Shown: in pieces, positions 22,151-32,747 of the stretch
Numbering within the stretch: the first letter of the stretch is position 1
How the letters are laid out: each line of letters begins with the position of its first letter
Notes under the pieces: generated by a model
The model's database searches: none
What the model was told of the DNA's origin: nothing
The model's input: the letters and a program-made list of their open reading frames with translations, nothing else
DNA from: Plutella xylostella
Taxonomy: Eukaryota > Arthropoda > Insecta > Lepidoptera > Plutellidae
DNA length: 64,000 bases
NCBI RefSeq assembly: GCF_932276165.1
Contig: NC_063994.1
Span: forward strand, 3,534,001-3,598,000
Reading direction: 5' to 3'
Translations under genes and position numbers: made by a program

Positions 22151-22792
22151 ATTATGACCTTAGAAATTTTATAAAACGCATTTTAGGGAAAATACAGAAC
22201 ATGAGAATTTCTCAATCTATTAATATTCATAAAAAGTTTTTCACATATATTTTACTATTACGAAGTTTACGTTTTGTTACCCATTTTGGTGCAACAAATT
22301 TAAACCATCGTATTATTTTAAATTTTTACCAACTTCATGTTTTAAACTACTTATAGGTAAGCAAATAAACTGTTTATCATCTATCTATCTATATATAGAA
22401 AACTTTTCCACTGGCATATTTCACGTCAAACCCAACACCTAACTCCATCTGTACCGAGCGTCGAACAATACAACATTAATTCGCAACTTTGCATATACAA
22501 TTACCCAACAAGTTTACTGATAGACATTACAAACTTTGAGAACTAGACGTGATATTCTATAGTCAGATTCAGAGTCTCGGCTTATTTGAGGCGAGGTATC
22601 TATTTGTCTAAGTATCAACTTAGTTCTGGACTATTGGACTTCTATGAAGTTCCGTGGGCTTGCGGGGAAGAGTTAAACTATGCTAGTTCTATAGTCATTC
22701 CAGTGTAATTGTGTAATGAGACTAATGGGAAATGAGATAATTTGTTTTTTAAATTAAAACGACCGACTACGATCGACCGACTGTCGATTTTG
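22151..22792. other. Unassigned intergenic DNA
   Basis: No gene or bounded repeat was recognised. A CTATCTATCTAT run lies near 22380. Confidence 0.35.
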
Positions 22793-23047
22793 ACGACCGA
22801 ATGGCGTAGTGGTTAGTGACCCTGACTACTGAGCCGAAGGTCCCGGGTTCGATTCCCGGCTGGGGCAGATATTTGTTTAAACACAGATATTTTTTCTTGG
22901 GTCTTGGGTGTTGATATTTATATTTAGTATCTATCTATCTATGTATTTGTGTAGATATATCAGCTATCCGACACCCATAACACAGGTTCTACCTAGCTTG
23001 GGGTCGGATGGCCGTGTGTGAGATGTCCCCACATATTATTATTATAT
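22793..23047 (+). repeat. tRNA-derived SINE, full-length copy
   Basis: This is the best-preserved copy: CGAATGGCGTAGTGGTTAGT (A-box region), GGTTCGATTCCCGGC (B box), GGGGCAGATATTTGTTTAAA, a CTATCTATCTATG run, GGGGTCGGATGGCCGTGTGT, and an ATTATTATT tail. The tRNA-like head supplies an internal RNA polymerase III promoter. It is not a functional tRNA gene because the head runs directly into the SINE body. Confidence 0.85.
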
Positions 23048-23692
23048 AGGTATTATAAAGCTCAATGCATAGCTCATAGTAACTAATAACAGTTGATATG
23101 GAATAAGTATATTTTAGTATAAGTACCCACCTAGTTATGAATAAATATGTCTTCATATACCTAGGTGGGTATTCATTTCATTGTCAGAGATCCGAGTTCC
23201 ATTTCCGACTAGAACTAATTTTCTATTAAAACTTTAGTGCAAATTTAGAATTTAACTGTACTGTGTGAATTTAGGTGTTCTTCTAGTGAACTAGTTATTA
23301 AAAATAACACAATGATTTAACAGTGTTAAATAGAAACCAAACCTATATTCACACAAATGCAGCTCTATATAATTTAATCAACAGATTTGGCGGGTCCCAC
23401 GGGAGTACATAGCATGGCAGTTGTTCAGGTCAAATTGTGTTATGTCCAATGCAGTTAACCTAACGCATAGGTGACCTTAGCACCCGGTAAATAACCTATA
23501 TACCTACTGCATATAGATCCAAGTTATGAACTTACATAGACGGTTACGAAGTCAGAACGCGCTTAGTTTCAATATTGTGTAGTCTTTTTTTTACAAAGTA
23601 ATTAGTGTGAAATTCCACTTTAAATCCATCGTTTTCAAAACAAATTGGCGATAGGTCTACAGGGTTCAAACGTTCTATTAACAGATTAAGAA
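23048..23692. other. Unassigned DNA left of the LTR stack
   Basis: This is the left flank of the outer LTR element. No gene was recognised; the matching right flank begins at 56732. Confidence 0.4.
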
Positions 23693-23697
23693 GAGGA
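23693..23697. repeat. Target duplication GAGGA, outer element, left
   Basis: GAGGA lies directly before TGTCGCGAA and again directly after the 3' LTR at 56727-56731. It establishes that the 33-kb interval is one nested insertion. Confidence 0.9.
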
Positions 23698-24295
23698 TGT
23701 CGCGAAAGATCGCGAATCACATTTCGACTTCACTTAAATCGAGTAGAATTTTCAATAGTGTAGACGAGCCTAAAATTTATATCGGTAACTAGTGGGTAGA
23801 AGTGAATACGGGGCGACTCGACGGGTGTGGTGGAGCGCCACTTTTGTGTGAGCAGCCGCGGTGAGCAGACGGTCAGAGTGAGGGGGTGATCAGTACCGTG
23901 GAATCGTGAGGACCCGGCGCAGCGGAGCCGAGGCGACCAGGCACGTGGAGCCGAGGCGGGAGTGATGGCCCGGTTCAGACAATAGTTACAGCGAGTACAG
24001 CTAAGTGATCTTTCTACTTACTTTTTATCTCTCGTTTATGATTGATAAGTTATACACTTTATTCCTTGATGGACCAATTGTGTTTATAATGAGTAACGAA
24101 ACTATGGAGATAATGTAAGTGGAAACCATTTTATACTTTATTTTCTTGGTGTTTGAATTGTGATTGCTATTGACATTGATTATGCTAATGTTGGTATGTC
24201 GTTAAGCATACGGTAATTTGAAGTCGTACCCCAAATAAGAGTGGACTACTGTGACTTGGGTAAATGTTTAACTAGTGAGAAGAGAATATACTGTG

Positions 24296-24315
24296 TGGTC
24301 AGGGAGGGCTATAAG
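24296..24315 (+). promoter_or_regulatory. Probable core promoter of outer LTR
   Basis: TGGTCAGGGAGG followed by GCTATAAGG. The TATAA-like box is 612 bp into the LTR. The same motif, TGGTCAGGGAGGCTATAA, occurs at the promoter position of the unrelated-looking 17-kb element on the minus strand (31898-31920). The duplicate in the 3' LTR is at 55774-55793. Function is inferred from position and motif only. Confidence 0.5.
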
Positions 24316-24424
24316 GGGTGGTTGGAGGCCCTTCGTCGGTATCTACAGAACCGACATTTAATGTTTATAAATCATTAATAGTGACGAAACATGATATGAG
24401 AGAGTGATAGATGATGAAAGAATG

Positions 24425-24905
24425 ATAAACGTATGCACGTGTGCATTGCGATGCAGGTACGCGTACTACGGCCTTTAGCGAAGACGCGAGGCATGAGCTA
24501 ATGACAGTAATCGTATGCGAGTGTGCATTGCGGTGCAGGTACTCGTATTACGGCCCTTAGCGAAGACGCGGGGCATGAGTTGATGATAGTAAACGTGTGC
24601 GGGTGTGCATTGAGGTGCAGGTACTCGTATTACGGCCCTTAGCGAAGGCGCGGGGCATGAGTTGATGATAGTAAACGTGTGCGGGTGTGCATTGAGGTGC
24701 AGGTACTCGTATTACGGCCCTTAGCGAAGACGCGGGGCATGAGTTGATGATAGTAAACGTGTGCGGGTGTGCATTGAGGTGCAGGTACTCGTATTACGGC
24801 CCTTAGCGAAGACGCGGGGCATGAGTTGATGATAGTAAACGTATACGCGTGTGCATCGTAGTGCAGGTACGTGTATTACGGCCTTCAGCCAAGAGGCGGG
24901 GCAAG
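24425..24905 (+). repeat. 82-bp tandem array in outer 5' LTR
   Basis: Six units start (at GTGCAT) at 24441, 24523, 24605, 24687, 24769 and 24851. Each carries GTGCAGGTA, TTACGGCCC and GCGAAGACGCGGGGCATGAG. The central units are nearly identical; the first and last are more diverged, as expected for expansion from the middle. The minus-strand ORF of 101 codons here is a by-product of the repeat. Confidence 0.92.
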
Positions 24906-25248
24906 TGAGGATGCTATTGACATATATTATGCAGTCTGAAGCTTTAGTGCAATGCAATGGCAATGAGAGTGGATGTATGTGATTGGCGTGTAATGTTTTA
25001 ATATAGGCTGTGTTACCACAGTGCACCGATTTGATTCACCCGGTGAGAGTTGGCATATTCGTATTTATTTTAATTTCATTTCTTATAGTATGAGCACAAC
25101 GTTACCATATGAGACGGTCCGGCAGGGTACGATTTCCTGTGCCTATTCTACAAGAATCACAACCTCATATTACATCTCTTAAATATTACCTATGATTGAA
25201 TAGTATCATGACAATTCGTGATCGCCATAATTATGGCGGTTCGCGACA

Positions 25249-25266
25249 TGGTGGAGATGCTGGGAT
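25249..25266 (+). other. Primer binding site, tRNA-Ala type
   Basis: TGGTGGAGATGCTGGGAT begins immediately after the LTR. It is complementary to the 3' end of insect tRNA-Ala (...CCCGGCATCTCCA plus CCA) as I recall that sequence, with one mismatch at the C/T position. The comparison to tRNA is from memory. Confidence 0.7.
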
Positions 25267-27761
25267 CTGAGTCCAGTTTTACAGCTTTGTTTGACTTGGG
25301 TGTATAATTTATTTTTCCCTGCAAAAGGGTTTTGCAAAATACAAGAAAAGGTATTATGAAATATCATGATAAACGTTCACCAGTGAATACTTTAGTTGTT
25401 TGAGAGAAATTGGGGACTATTCTTGAGACTCGTAAAAGGTTTTAATGAAAATATATACATAAAGATTAAGATACAAGTAAATTAGTTTGGTGTAGCTGTT
25501 ATATTAGTAGTCAATAGTATTTTAAGCATTACTTATTGAGTATTTGATGAAAATATAAATATAAATTGAAGTAAGCATATAAAATGTGAGTTTAAAGGTT
25601 ACATGCTTTAGTTAAAGTTAAAAACGATATACGAACGATTTTCGCTGTTATGATTGGAATGTTGGAGTATGCCAGTTTGCAGTTAGCGATTGATCAAAAT
25701 TAGACCAGCAAATGGGCGAAGTCAGATTTGAAGTTATTATTTCTCATGCGGATATAATGTGAAAGTACAGTCAGGTCACCGAAATGTGACTTTTAGATAA
25801 TTTTTTTGATAAATTTTATTTAGGTATTGTAGACTGCAATCTGTTCACACAGTATATATTTTTCCTGAGTAATACAGAATAGATATATTTAGTGAATTTT
25901 TTAGTAATCTATCATAGCGTGTGTGAGTAATTTACTCTTGGCACTTATTATGGTTCAGATTCAGATATTTAGTGATTGAATTAGACGCCATCGGGACAAT
26001 CAAGTGGTTGCTTACAAGTTATTGGACTGCATAGATGTTACATAGTTAATGCTATTCTTGATAAATGAAGCACAAATTCTACAATTTTATAATGAAATGA
26101 AACTTGTAAAGGAGCAAGTCACAGTAAGCTAACTGTACGAGGCGAGTAGACAAGAGACGCCCGCGCTGGCGCCACCGGCCGTTTCTTTGTTATGTTACAT
26201 TGTTGCGGTGTAAATAATTTGCAAAGAAATTTGTTTTTTATTGCCTATTGAATATGGTTAAGTTTAATGAAAGATTTCCCAGAAAATATTTTTTATTTGA
26301 TGTTAAGTAGTACAGACTCAGGTGATGCTCTTGCTTGTACCTACACTACCTACCCATTGAAATTTAGAATAACCAGTTGAAAAGCTATGAGCTAGAGAAT
26401 ATACCTATACCAGATGTTCAAAAGGAACAGTTTGCCTATTACCAAACATTTTATAGTTCTCGTCGGATTGATAATTCGAAAATATTAGAATTAGATATCG
26501 TGAAAGTTGGTAGAACTTGTACTGAGTATATCAGTAGTCTGAGGTCGAATATAGTACCGAATATGAATAGTGAAGTTGTCAGCTAACGAAGATTATACCC
26601 ATGTATATACTGTTCTCTGAAGTTATACTTTATAATATTAAGCTTCAAATTATTTAGAAGTTAAATATATGTCTTACTTTAGTTCAATGTGAACTTTAAA
26701 ATGTTCAGATTTCAGTAAGCGTTAAACTTTAGTTACAAGTGAATGGCCTTAACCAAGGAGCGACTCAGAAAAGAATCAGAATTTAAAGTACTTAGCTTAT
26801 AAATCAAAGAACGTTTTTGGTTATTAATACCCAAGCAGGTAGGCCAATATCGCAGAATGAATCTCCTCTTAAAAAATAATATGATTCACATTGTGCCCAA
26901 TACTGTTAAGAATGTTTGAATTGTCATTGTATTGAAACTCGTACTCTTACTGAGTATACTTACTTATACAATGTCAAATTTCAGATAAATTCTTGCGATT
27001 TTCTTCTCAAGCAGACCAGACGTAACATAAGTCTGTATAGTTGCTTAAGTACTGTACCTTCAACCTAAAGTTTCTGAAAAAAAAAAAAAAAAAAAACGGT
27101 AAAGGAAAACAAACTGTAAAATTGATATACTCAGTTGAAATTAGATATATGTATGTATACTGGGTTAACTAAGACTATTCTTTTTCTTTGCATATAAGTA
27201 TCAAGTTGGGACACACAATTACGTGCCAACGTAAATAAGATATACTTTATAGAAGGTTTATAGTAATCATAGAATTTAAAGGATCACGAGTGATCTCAGA
27301 AGTTTTAGTCTATGAGTCCGAGAGGAAAATAAGTAGTTTCAGTTTCATCAAGGTTGAAACAGTTGTACTTATGTGGAATGAAGTTGATAAGTGTCGTTAT
27401 AGCTGTTAGAATTATAACACAAGTATAACACAAAACTTGCATGGTTGCATGTTATGACCTATCAGTAACAGTAAGTTGACTATTCAGAGAGACCAAGTTA
27501 AGTCAGTCAATCAGAACGTTGCATTGTGGTATGTGGTATTCACCATATTTTTAAAATGAGTTATTTAGCTAATATTCAAATCTGCCTTAAAATTGGCCAA
27601 TTTTATGAAAGTTCTGCTATGATTCTAGTAATAGCACGTAAAATAGCCCGGTTGCAGCAAAAGCATTGCTATTAAGAAATAAGAATTCAGATCTAGTTAA
27701 GAACTAAGAAGTCAATCTAGACTACTCATTGACAATGTGGAATACCTACAAAGTAACTATC
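25267..27761 (+). other. Outer element internal DNA, part 1, non-coding
   Basis: About 2.5 kb of AT-rich DNA with only short frames (longest about 69 codons at 26377-26586, no domain). A run of 20 A lies at about 27078-27097. A GC-rich patch (CCCGCGCTGGCGCCACCGGC) is at about 26160-26180. Confidence 0.6.
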
Positions 27762-27765
27762 ATAA
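27762..27765. repeat. Target duplication ATAA, inner element, left
   Basis: ATAA precedes the LTR here and follows the other LTR at 45036-45039. Confidence 0.75.
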
Positions 27766-27904
27766 TGTAATATACCCCCCCTGTAGTGACGCTTCAGACT
27801 CTAACCTACCTATTTGAGACGTATTTTTCGCCCTAACTAAACTGAAACGGAACTGAAGAGAAGTCTTGTAACGGTATACGTGTTTTGCATTATTCGTTTG
27901 GCCA

Positions 27905-27972
27905 ATACGTGATCGTCTAGTCTAGCGGTTAGGACTCTACATTGCCGAAGTAACTCAAGTTCTTTTAGGAGG
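27905..27972 (+). other. Degraded tRNA-His-like sequence in LTR
   Basis: CGTGATCGTCTAG, then GCGGTTAGGACTCTACATTG, CCGAAGTAACTCAAGTTC, follows the order of the tRNA-His D arm, anticodon arm and T-arm start as I recall it for Drosophila. It has a 5-nt insertion in the D loop region and a 2-nt loss at the anticodon (GTG missing). The same sequence is at 40320-40387. The element-sense strand is the minus strand, so it carries the complement of the tRNA, the orientation expected from copying a primer tRNA. It cannot be a working tRNA gene. Confidence 0.65.
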
Positions 27973-28333
27973 TTGAGAGAATCCCTACCCTAGCACTAAT
28001 CCCTAGAACCCTAGTTCATAATCCCTAGTTTATCTATTTGTTAGGACAACAGAACAAAGCTCAAGCAATAGTTATTTCTTAAACATACATGATTTAATTA
28101 AACAAAAGTAATTTAAATATATACAAAATTATCTATAAAAAAAGGGTTTTAAATTTGAATAGAAGGTGCGCCCCGCCTCGCACACCCTATGAAGGACGAC
28201 CAGATCCGTCCACCAGACCCATCTACCTTCTCTAGCCCACTGGCTCTATTCAAACTGTTTTTTTTTTGTCAGTCAGTCCCTAGGAAAGGATCTATTGATT
28301 GGGATCCAGATGATGTTAATAATATTTTATTCA

Positions 28334-28845
28334 GCTTCACAATTCGGCACGGATATCTCCTGAGCCTACTTAAGCATTTATTCGACACGGATATTTCCTG
28401 AGTCTACTTCTGTATCTATAATATGTAATAGTTATTCGGCACGGATAGTTCCTGAGCCTACTCGTGTATTTTCGACACGGATATTCCCTGAGTCTACTTA
28501 TACATTTATTCGACACGGATATTTCCTGAGTCTACTTCTGAATCAATAATGTGTAATAGTAATTCGGCACGGATAGTTCCTGAGCCTACTTCTGTATCCA
28601 TAATATGTAATAGTTATTCGGCACGGATAGTTCCTGAGCCTACTCTTGTATTTTCGACACGGATATTCCCTGAGTCTACTTATACATTTATTCGACACGG
28701 ATATTTCCTGAGTCTACTTATGTATCAATAATGTGTAATAGTAATTCGGCACGGATAGTTCCTGAGCCTACTCTTGTATTTTCGACACGGATATTCCCTG
28801 AGTCTACTTATACATTTATTCGACACGGATATTTCCTGAGTCTAC
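28334..28845 (-). repeat. 12-unit minisatellite in LTR
   Basis: Units built on TTCGRCACGGATA.TTCCTG followed by AG.CTACT, in a higher-order pattern of three variants (GGCACGGATAGTTCC, GACACGGATATTCCC, GACACGGATATTTCC). Unit number and order are identical in the other LTR at 40749-41260. The short ORFs here are by-products. Confidence 0.88.
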
Positions 28846-31800
28846 TCATCTATATCGTCACAGTACAATGTTTTCCAATAATGGACATAATTAAAATATA
28901 ATTATTATCTCCCATTTCAGCTTGTGTCAAGAGCAATCACTCAAATGTATCTCTATATTGTAGATCTCAGAGTTATGTGACAATTAATATTTTATCGATG
29001 CTGGCTTGTATCTACCATGGTACCTACAAGTTGTTCGAGGTGGTTTCCCTGCCTCTAATTAACTTCATCACAGTCAAGCTCAACATTATTTATTAATAAC
29101 TAACTGTCATCATCTCCTCCTGTATATAGTATATTGGTAAGTTTGTAAGAAGAATCCAATTCAGCAACTGCTTTCCTTTACCCAAGCTGATAAGAAGTCA
29201 TTTCAATTTATTTATCGGTAGTAAGTAACTCATGTACTATGAAAATATTTCCCTATCTTATTCAAAACTCAGTAAATTTTATTTAGAATAGAATACAGTT
29301 GAAACTCTTATTGCCGCCAATCGCCTCAATGACCCTAATTATAAGTTTTGGTTAATATTATCAACATCTTATCCAAACCCAAATCAATCATTATTTATAT
29401 TAGCAGAATTAAAGTAGAATAATAAGTATAATAAATTAATATTAATCACTGAATATGTAAAAGTTGTCATGGTCACAGTCAACAATATATAGTCAATGAT
29501 ATCCATTTAACCATCAAAGTAAAATTGCATGAATATTCACTTTGAAAATATTTATTTTATCTTATCCAAATATTTCAGTTAAATTAAAATATTGTTAGTG
29601 CTCCTATGGCCGCCATCCAACACATTGACCCTACTGGTATAATTACCTAATTGAAGGTATTTATTTTATTTTAATCATACAAGTAGATAACTTTAGTAAA
29701 AGTAAAGTTGGTGCTCAACTAGGCCGCCAACTGACTCATTGACCCTATTATTAAATATTTATTAATTTTGTTTAATATTCTTAACATCTTTTTCAAGCAA
29801 AATCAATGTTTATTTATATTAATAAAAGGGTATAATGCAGGTTTTTAAGTATTATAAATTATCATTAACTTGCTGAATATATAAGAATTGTCTTAGTCAC
29901 AGTCAGTCAGGTACAAGTTATGGCCAATGTAACCATTGAATAAAAGGAATAATTACATGAATTCTATTCTGTTGTCTGATACATAACTAGTTATTGTAGT
30001 AAGTAAATACCTATTGAATTCCAATAAAACAAACTTTACATACTTAGGTGGGTAAGTAAGTACCACAATCATACCTATCACATATGTAGATCAGTAAGAA
30101 GCCTAGATTCACTAAGCATACATACATCAATAACATTCACCACACATGAGATACACAAGGATAGCTTGTTTTCCCCTAAAATTCAATAACCTACTCTCCC
30201 ACAGCCTAAACCTAACTGCTTAGCATCTAAGTGGTTTGAAGATGAAATGCATTTTATACAAACCTACATTTTACACAATGTTCCTAGTATCAAGTACCTA
30301 GTAAGTAAGTATAAATTAAGAATCTGGGTTTCTTAGTTCTGAACTAATGATTTGAAAGTAGATTTATTTTGCAACCAATACAACACTGGTGTCTCTTAAA
30401 TGTTTGTTGGTTTTGTTGCTGCCTAATTGTTAAGTATGTTTTTTCTTTTATGATAAACAATACTTCAAATACCTGAATTTACCAAGTGTAGCTAACCCCA
30501 TAATAAAACCATAGAGAATCATTAAACTAGTGAATCACACAAGTACACACAATAATTATTCAAGTAGAAACATAGTATTTTATGAAAATATGGTCCGGCC
30601 AATTTTCATCCCGGTGGAAAAATGTTTAAAATCATTTCAAATATTAAGAATACAAGTAATAAGTAATGTTTATAATAACCACTCTTAGAGAATCAAATTA
30701 GGTTGAGCTAGCTGTAGATTTTAAATTACTTAAGTACTAAATAGAAATGCTGATTCAAATAAGAATATAATTTTGCTAAATAGATTCATAGCTTAATATG
30801 AATAACCTGAAGCATATTCTTCATTCTGGTTTCAAGACTGAATAGATAAGTACATGCTTACATGAGAACTAGATGGAGTTGGTAGAAATAAGTTTATATT
30901 GTGTATCTCAGGAGATAAGTAAATAAGTACCGACTACCTAGGAATATGAATCTTCTTGTAACCTAAACAATTTCAGAATGATCTAATATGTTACCTAATA
31001 GATTTACTTAAATTGCAAGCACTTATCACTGAATAGGATTCCACATAATTATGTTATATATCTGATGAATCATCCATTATTATTACTTATAGGTACTTAT
31101 TCAGATTGTTGTGCAAGCCTAGTAAGTTTGTAAACCAAATATGTTGGAACATAGGTTATGATCCACCACAATGAAACATAGGTACACCTAATGGTCTGTA
31201 TTATGCTAATTACTGTTCTTTACTGGGTATGCAAAGACTGCTGGGTGAAACAATTTCAGGTAGATAGATTGCTGTGAGTAAAAGTAACATACTTAAATAC
31301 TTGACTCATTAGCCATCATCTCAATAGAACATACTATTCAATATCTGTACTATATTGATATAAGTAACTAAGTTTATTCCTTCCAGGTAAACAAACATAG
31401 CTTGATGAAACAAGTGGGGTAATTTTCCCATAGTCGAATGTACTTATGCTTGTAAATTGATTGTTTTATGTGATAGAATCTTTAAGGCTGATTGATGAAG
31501 TAAAAGGTGGTTTCCTTGGGTCTCTCCTAATAAACCTAGGTACCCTAGCAGCCTTCAATTTCAAAATGGCCAAGAAGCTTAACAATAAATAATGGGGAAC
31601 AATTGGATTTTTAGGTTATGAAAAATATTCTAATTTTGAAACCAGAACAAAGTAGACAGATATTCTAATATAAAGAATGGGGTGAAGTATAGATATGCTG
31701 TGATACCTCTAAATAGTGGTTATGACAAAATATTATCGACACTTAGCTGAGGATCCTGAGGCGCCGCCGCCGGCCGGTCGAAGCTGCAAAACCACCCCGC

Positions 31801-31897
31801 CATAAAATACACTCCCACTATCACTCCCATATGCAAACGCTCCCCCCTATCACCCGAAACTCCACGAGAAGACCAAGGGCCAGTTTTCTTCCCGAAT

Positions 31898-31920
31898 CCT
31901 ATTTATAGCCTCCCTGACCA
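31898..31920 (-). promoter_or_regulatory. Probable core promoter of 17-kb element LTR
   Basis: The minus strand reads TGGTCAGGGAGGCTATAAAT, then AGG: a consensus-quality TATAAATA box. GGCCCTTGGTC follows about 20 bp downstream, comparable with GGCCCTTCGTC downstream of the box in the outer LTR. The duplicate lies at 44313-44335. Confidence 0.6.
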
Positions 31921-32620
31921 TCGACTCCCTTTTTCTTTTTTCTTTCCCGGTTCATCCATCGAACTTTATCGATCCAACCCCCTCCCTGAGATCCTAGACT
32001 ACAGGTGGCGCCACTGAGCTAGACAATAACACAACTATTAAATATTTTTAAAGTAATAAACCGATGAACTATTGTTCTATAATTATTGATAATTAATATT
32101 ATTATTATTTAACTAGTATTTACTCATTTTAAGTCCTGATTCGATTAATTAGAACTAAAAGATACTCAGTTGAGCGTCAAGGAGGCGTAGTACGTAAAGT
32201 GTCGCGTAAATTAGTGTTGTGCAAATCTAATCCTCATAATAATAACTTATCACTATGGCGTCATTCATTTCAATAATCAAACAATAATTAACAGAGCCGT
32301 ATAAACGGTTGAAACATAATATAACCGAATCTAGTATGATATCTCTTTAAACTCTAAGCGTCAACAATAAGACTTGTACTTATTCTAGGTATCTGTCGAT
32401 TCCAACGACACAACACCCCCCGAACATTACCATATAAGGAAATGCGTCAACGAGTCTAACCCACCAGATGGCTCTAGTGTGGCATTTCTACATCGCGGTA
32501 TGGTTGTGTTTTCCAACCAGCGTATAGTCTTATTTTGCTTATAATAAAAATTTCGCCAATCTATACATAAATATTGTAATAATGTATAAGTCTGCTACGG
32601 ACGGACTATGTTCCGTTACA

Positions 32621-32630
32621 ACCACCCCCT
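32621..32630 (-). other. Polypurine tract of 17-kb element
   Basis: The minus strand reads AGGGGGTGGT directly before the LTR start TGTAACGG. A second copy, including the first bases of the LTR, lies at 32748-32770. Confidence 0.7.
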
Positions 32631-32747
32631 AAATTTTTAGGAAATGCAATTGGATAAAAATTTACCTATTTAAGACTTATACATTATACATGAATAACGG
32701 TACATGAAAATAACAAACTAATATCAGAACCTTACAATACAAATAAG

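Larger units (their letters stand above)
23698..25248 (+). repeat. 5' LTR of outer element
   Basis: 1551 bp, TG...CA ends with 9-bp inverted termini TGTCGCGAA/TTCGCGACA. It contains a GC-rich block at about 23810-23970, a TATA-like motif at 24310 and an 82-bp tandem array. The offset to the 3' LTR is exactly 31478 bp throughout, so no length changes have accumulated. Differences I noticed: the AGCGGAGCC/AGCGGAACC pair near 23925, GAGGCGGG/GATTCGGG near 23955, one G/A in an array unit at 24647, and the terminal CGCGACA/CGTGACA. Confidence 0.92.
27766..32620 (-). repeat. 3' LTR (element sense) of 17-kb element
   Basis: 4855 bp and almost identical to 40181-45035. I saw one isolated substitution (C28397 versus T40812) and a tight cluster of six substitutions within 27780-27796. 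Contents from the plus-strand left: a tRNA-His-like block, a 12-unit tandem array, a long AT-rich stretch, a GC-rich patch with GGCGCCGCCGCCGGCCGG at about 31756, and a TATA box on the minus strand at 31900-31907. If that box is used, R plus U5 would be about 4.1 kb and U3 only about 0.7 kb. Confidence 0.9.

Noticed and set aside
22793..22870. Candidate tRNA genes at 3541, 7967, 16345 and 22793
   Set aside because: A and B boxes are present but the heads run directly into SINE bodies and lack a complete acceptor stem.
24721..25026. 101-codon minus-strand ORF, duplicated at 56199-56504
   Set aside because: Product of the 82-bp tandem array present in both LTRs of the outer element.
28189..28731. 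Pairs of short ORFs identical at 28189/40604 and 28549/40964
   Set aside because: They sit in the two LTR copies and mostly in the minisatellite, antisense to the element; no domain.
28334..28845. CRISPR-like array of repeated 30-bp units
   Set aside because: Spacers are themselves repeated, units vary, the sequence is eukaryotic and lies in an LTR; it is a minisatellite.
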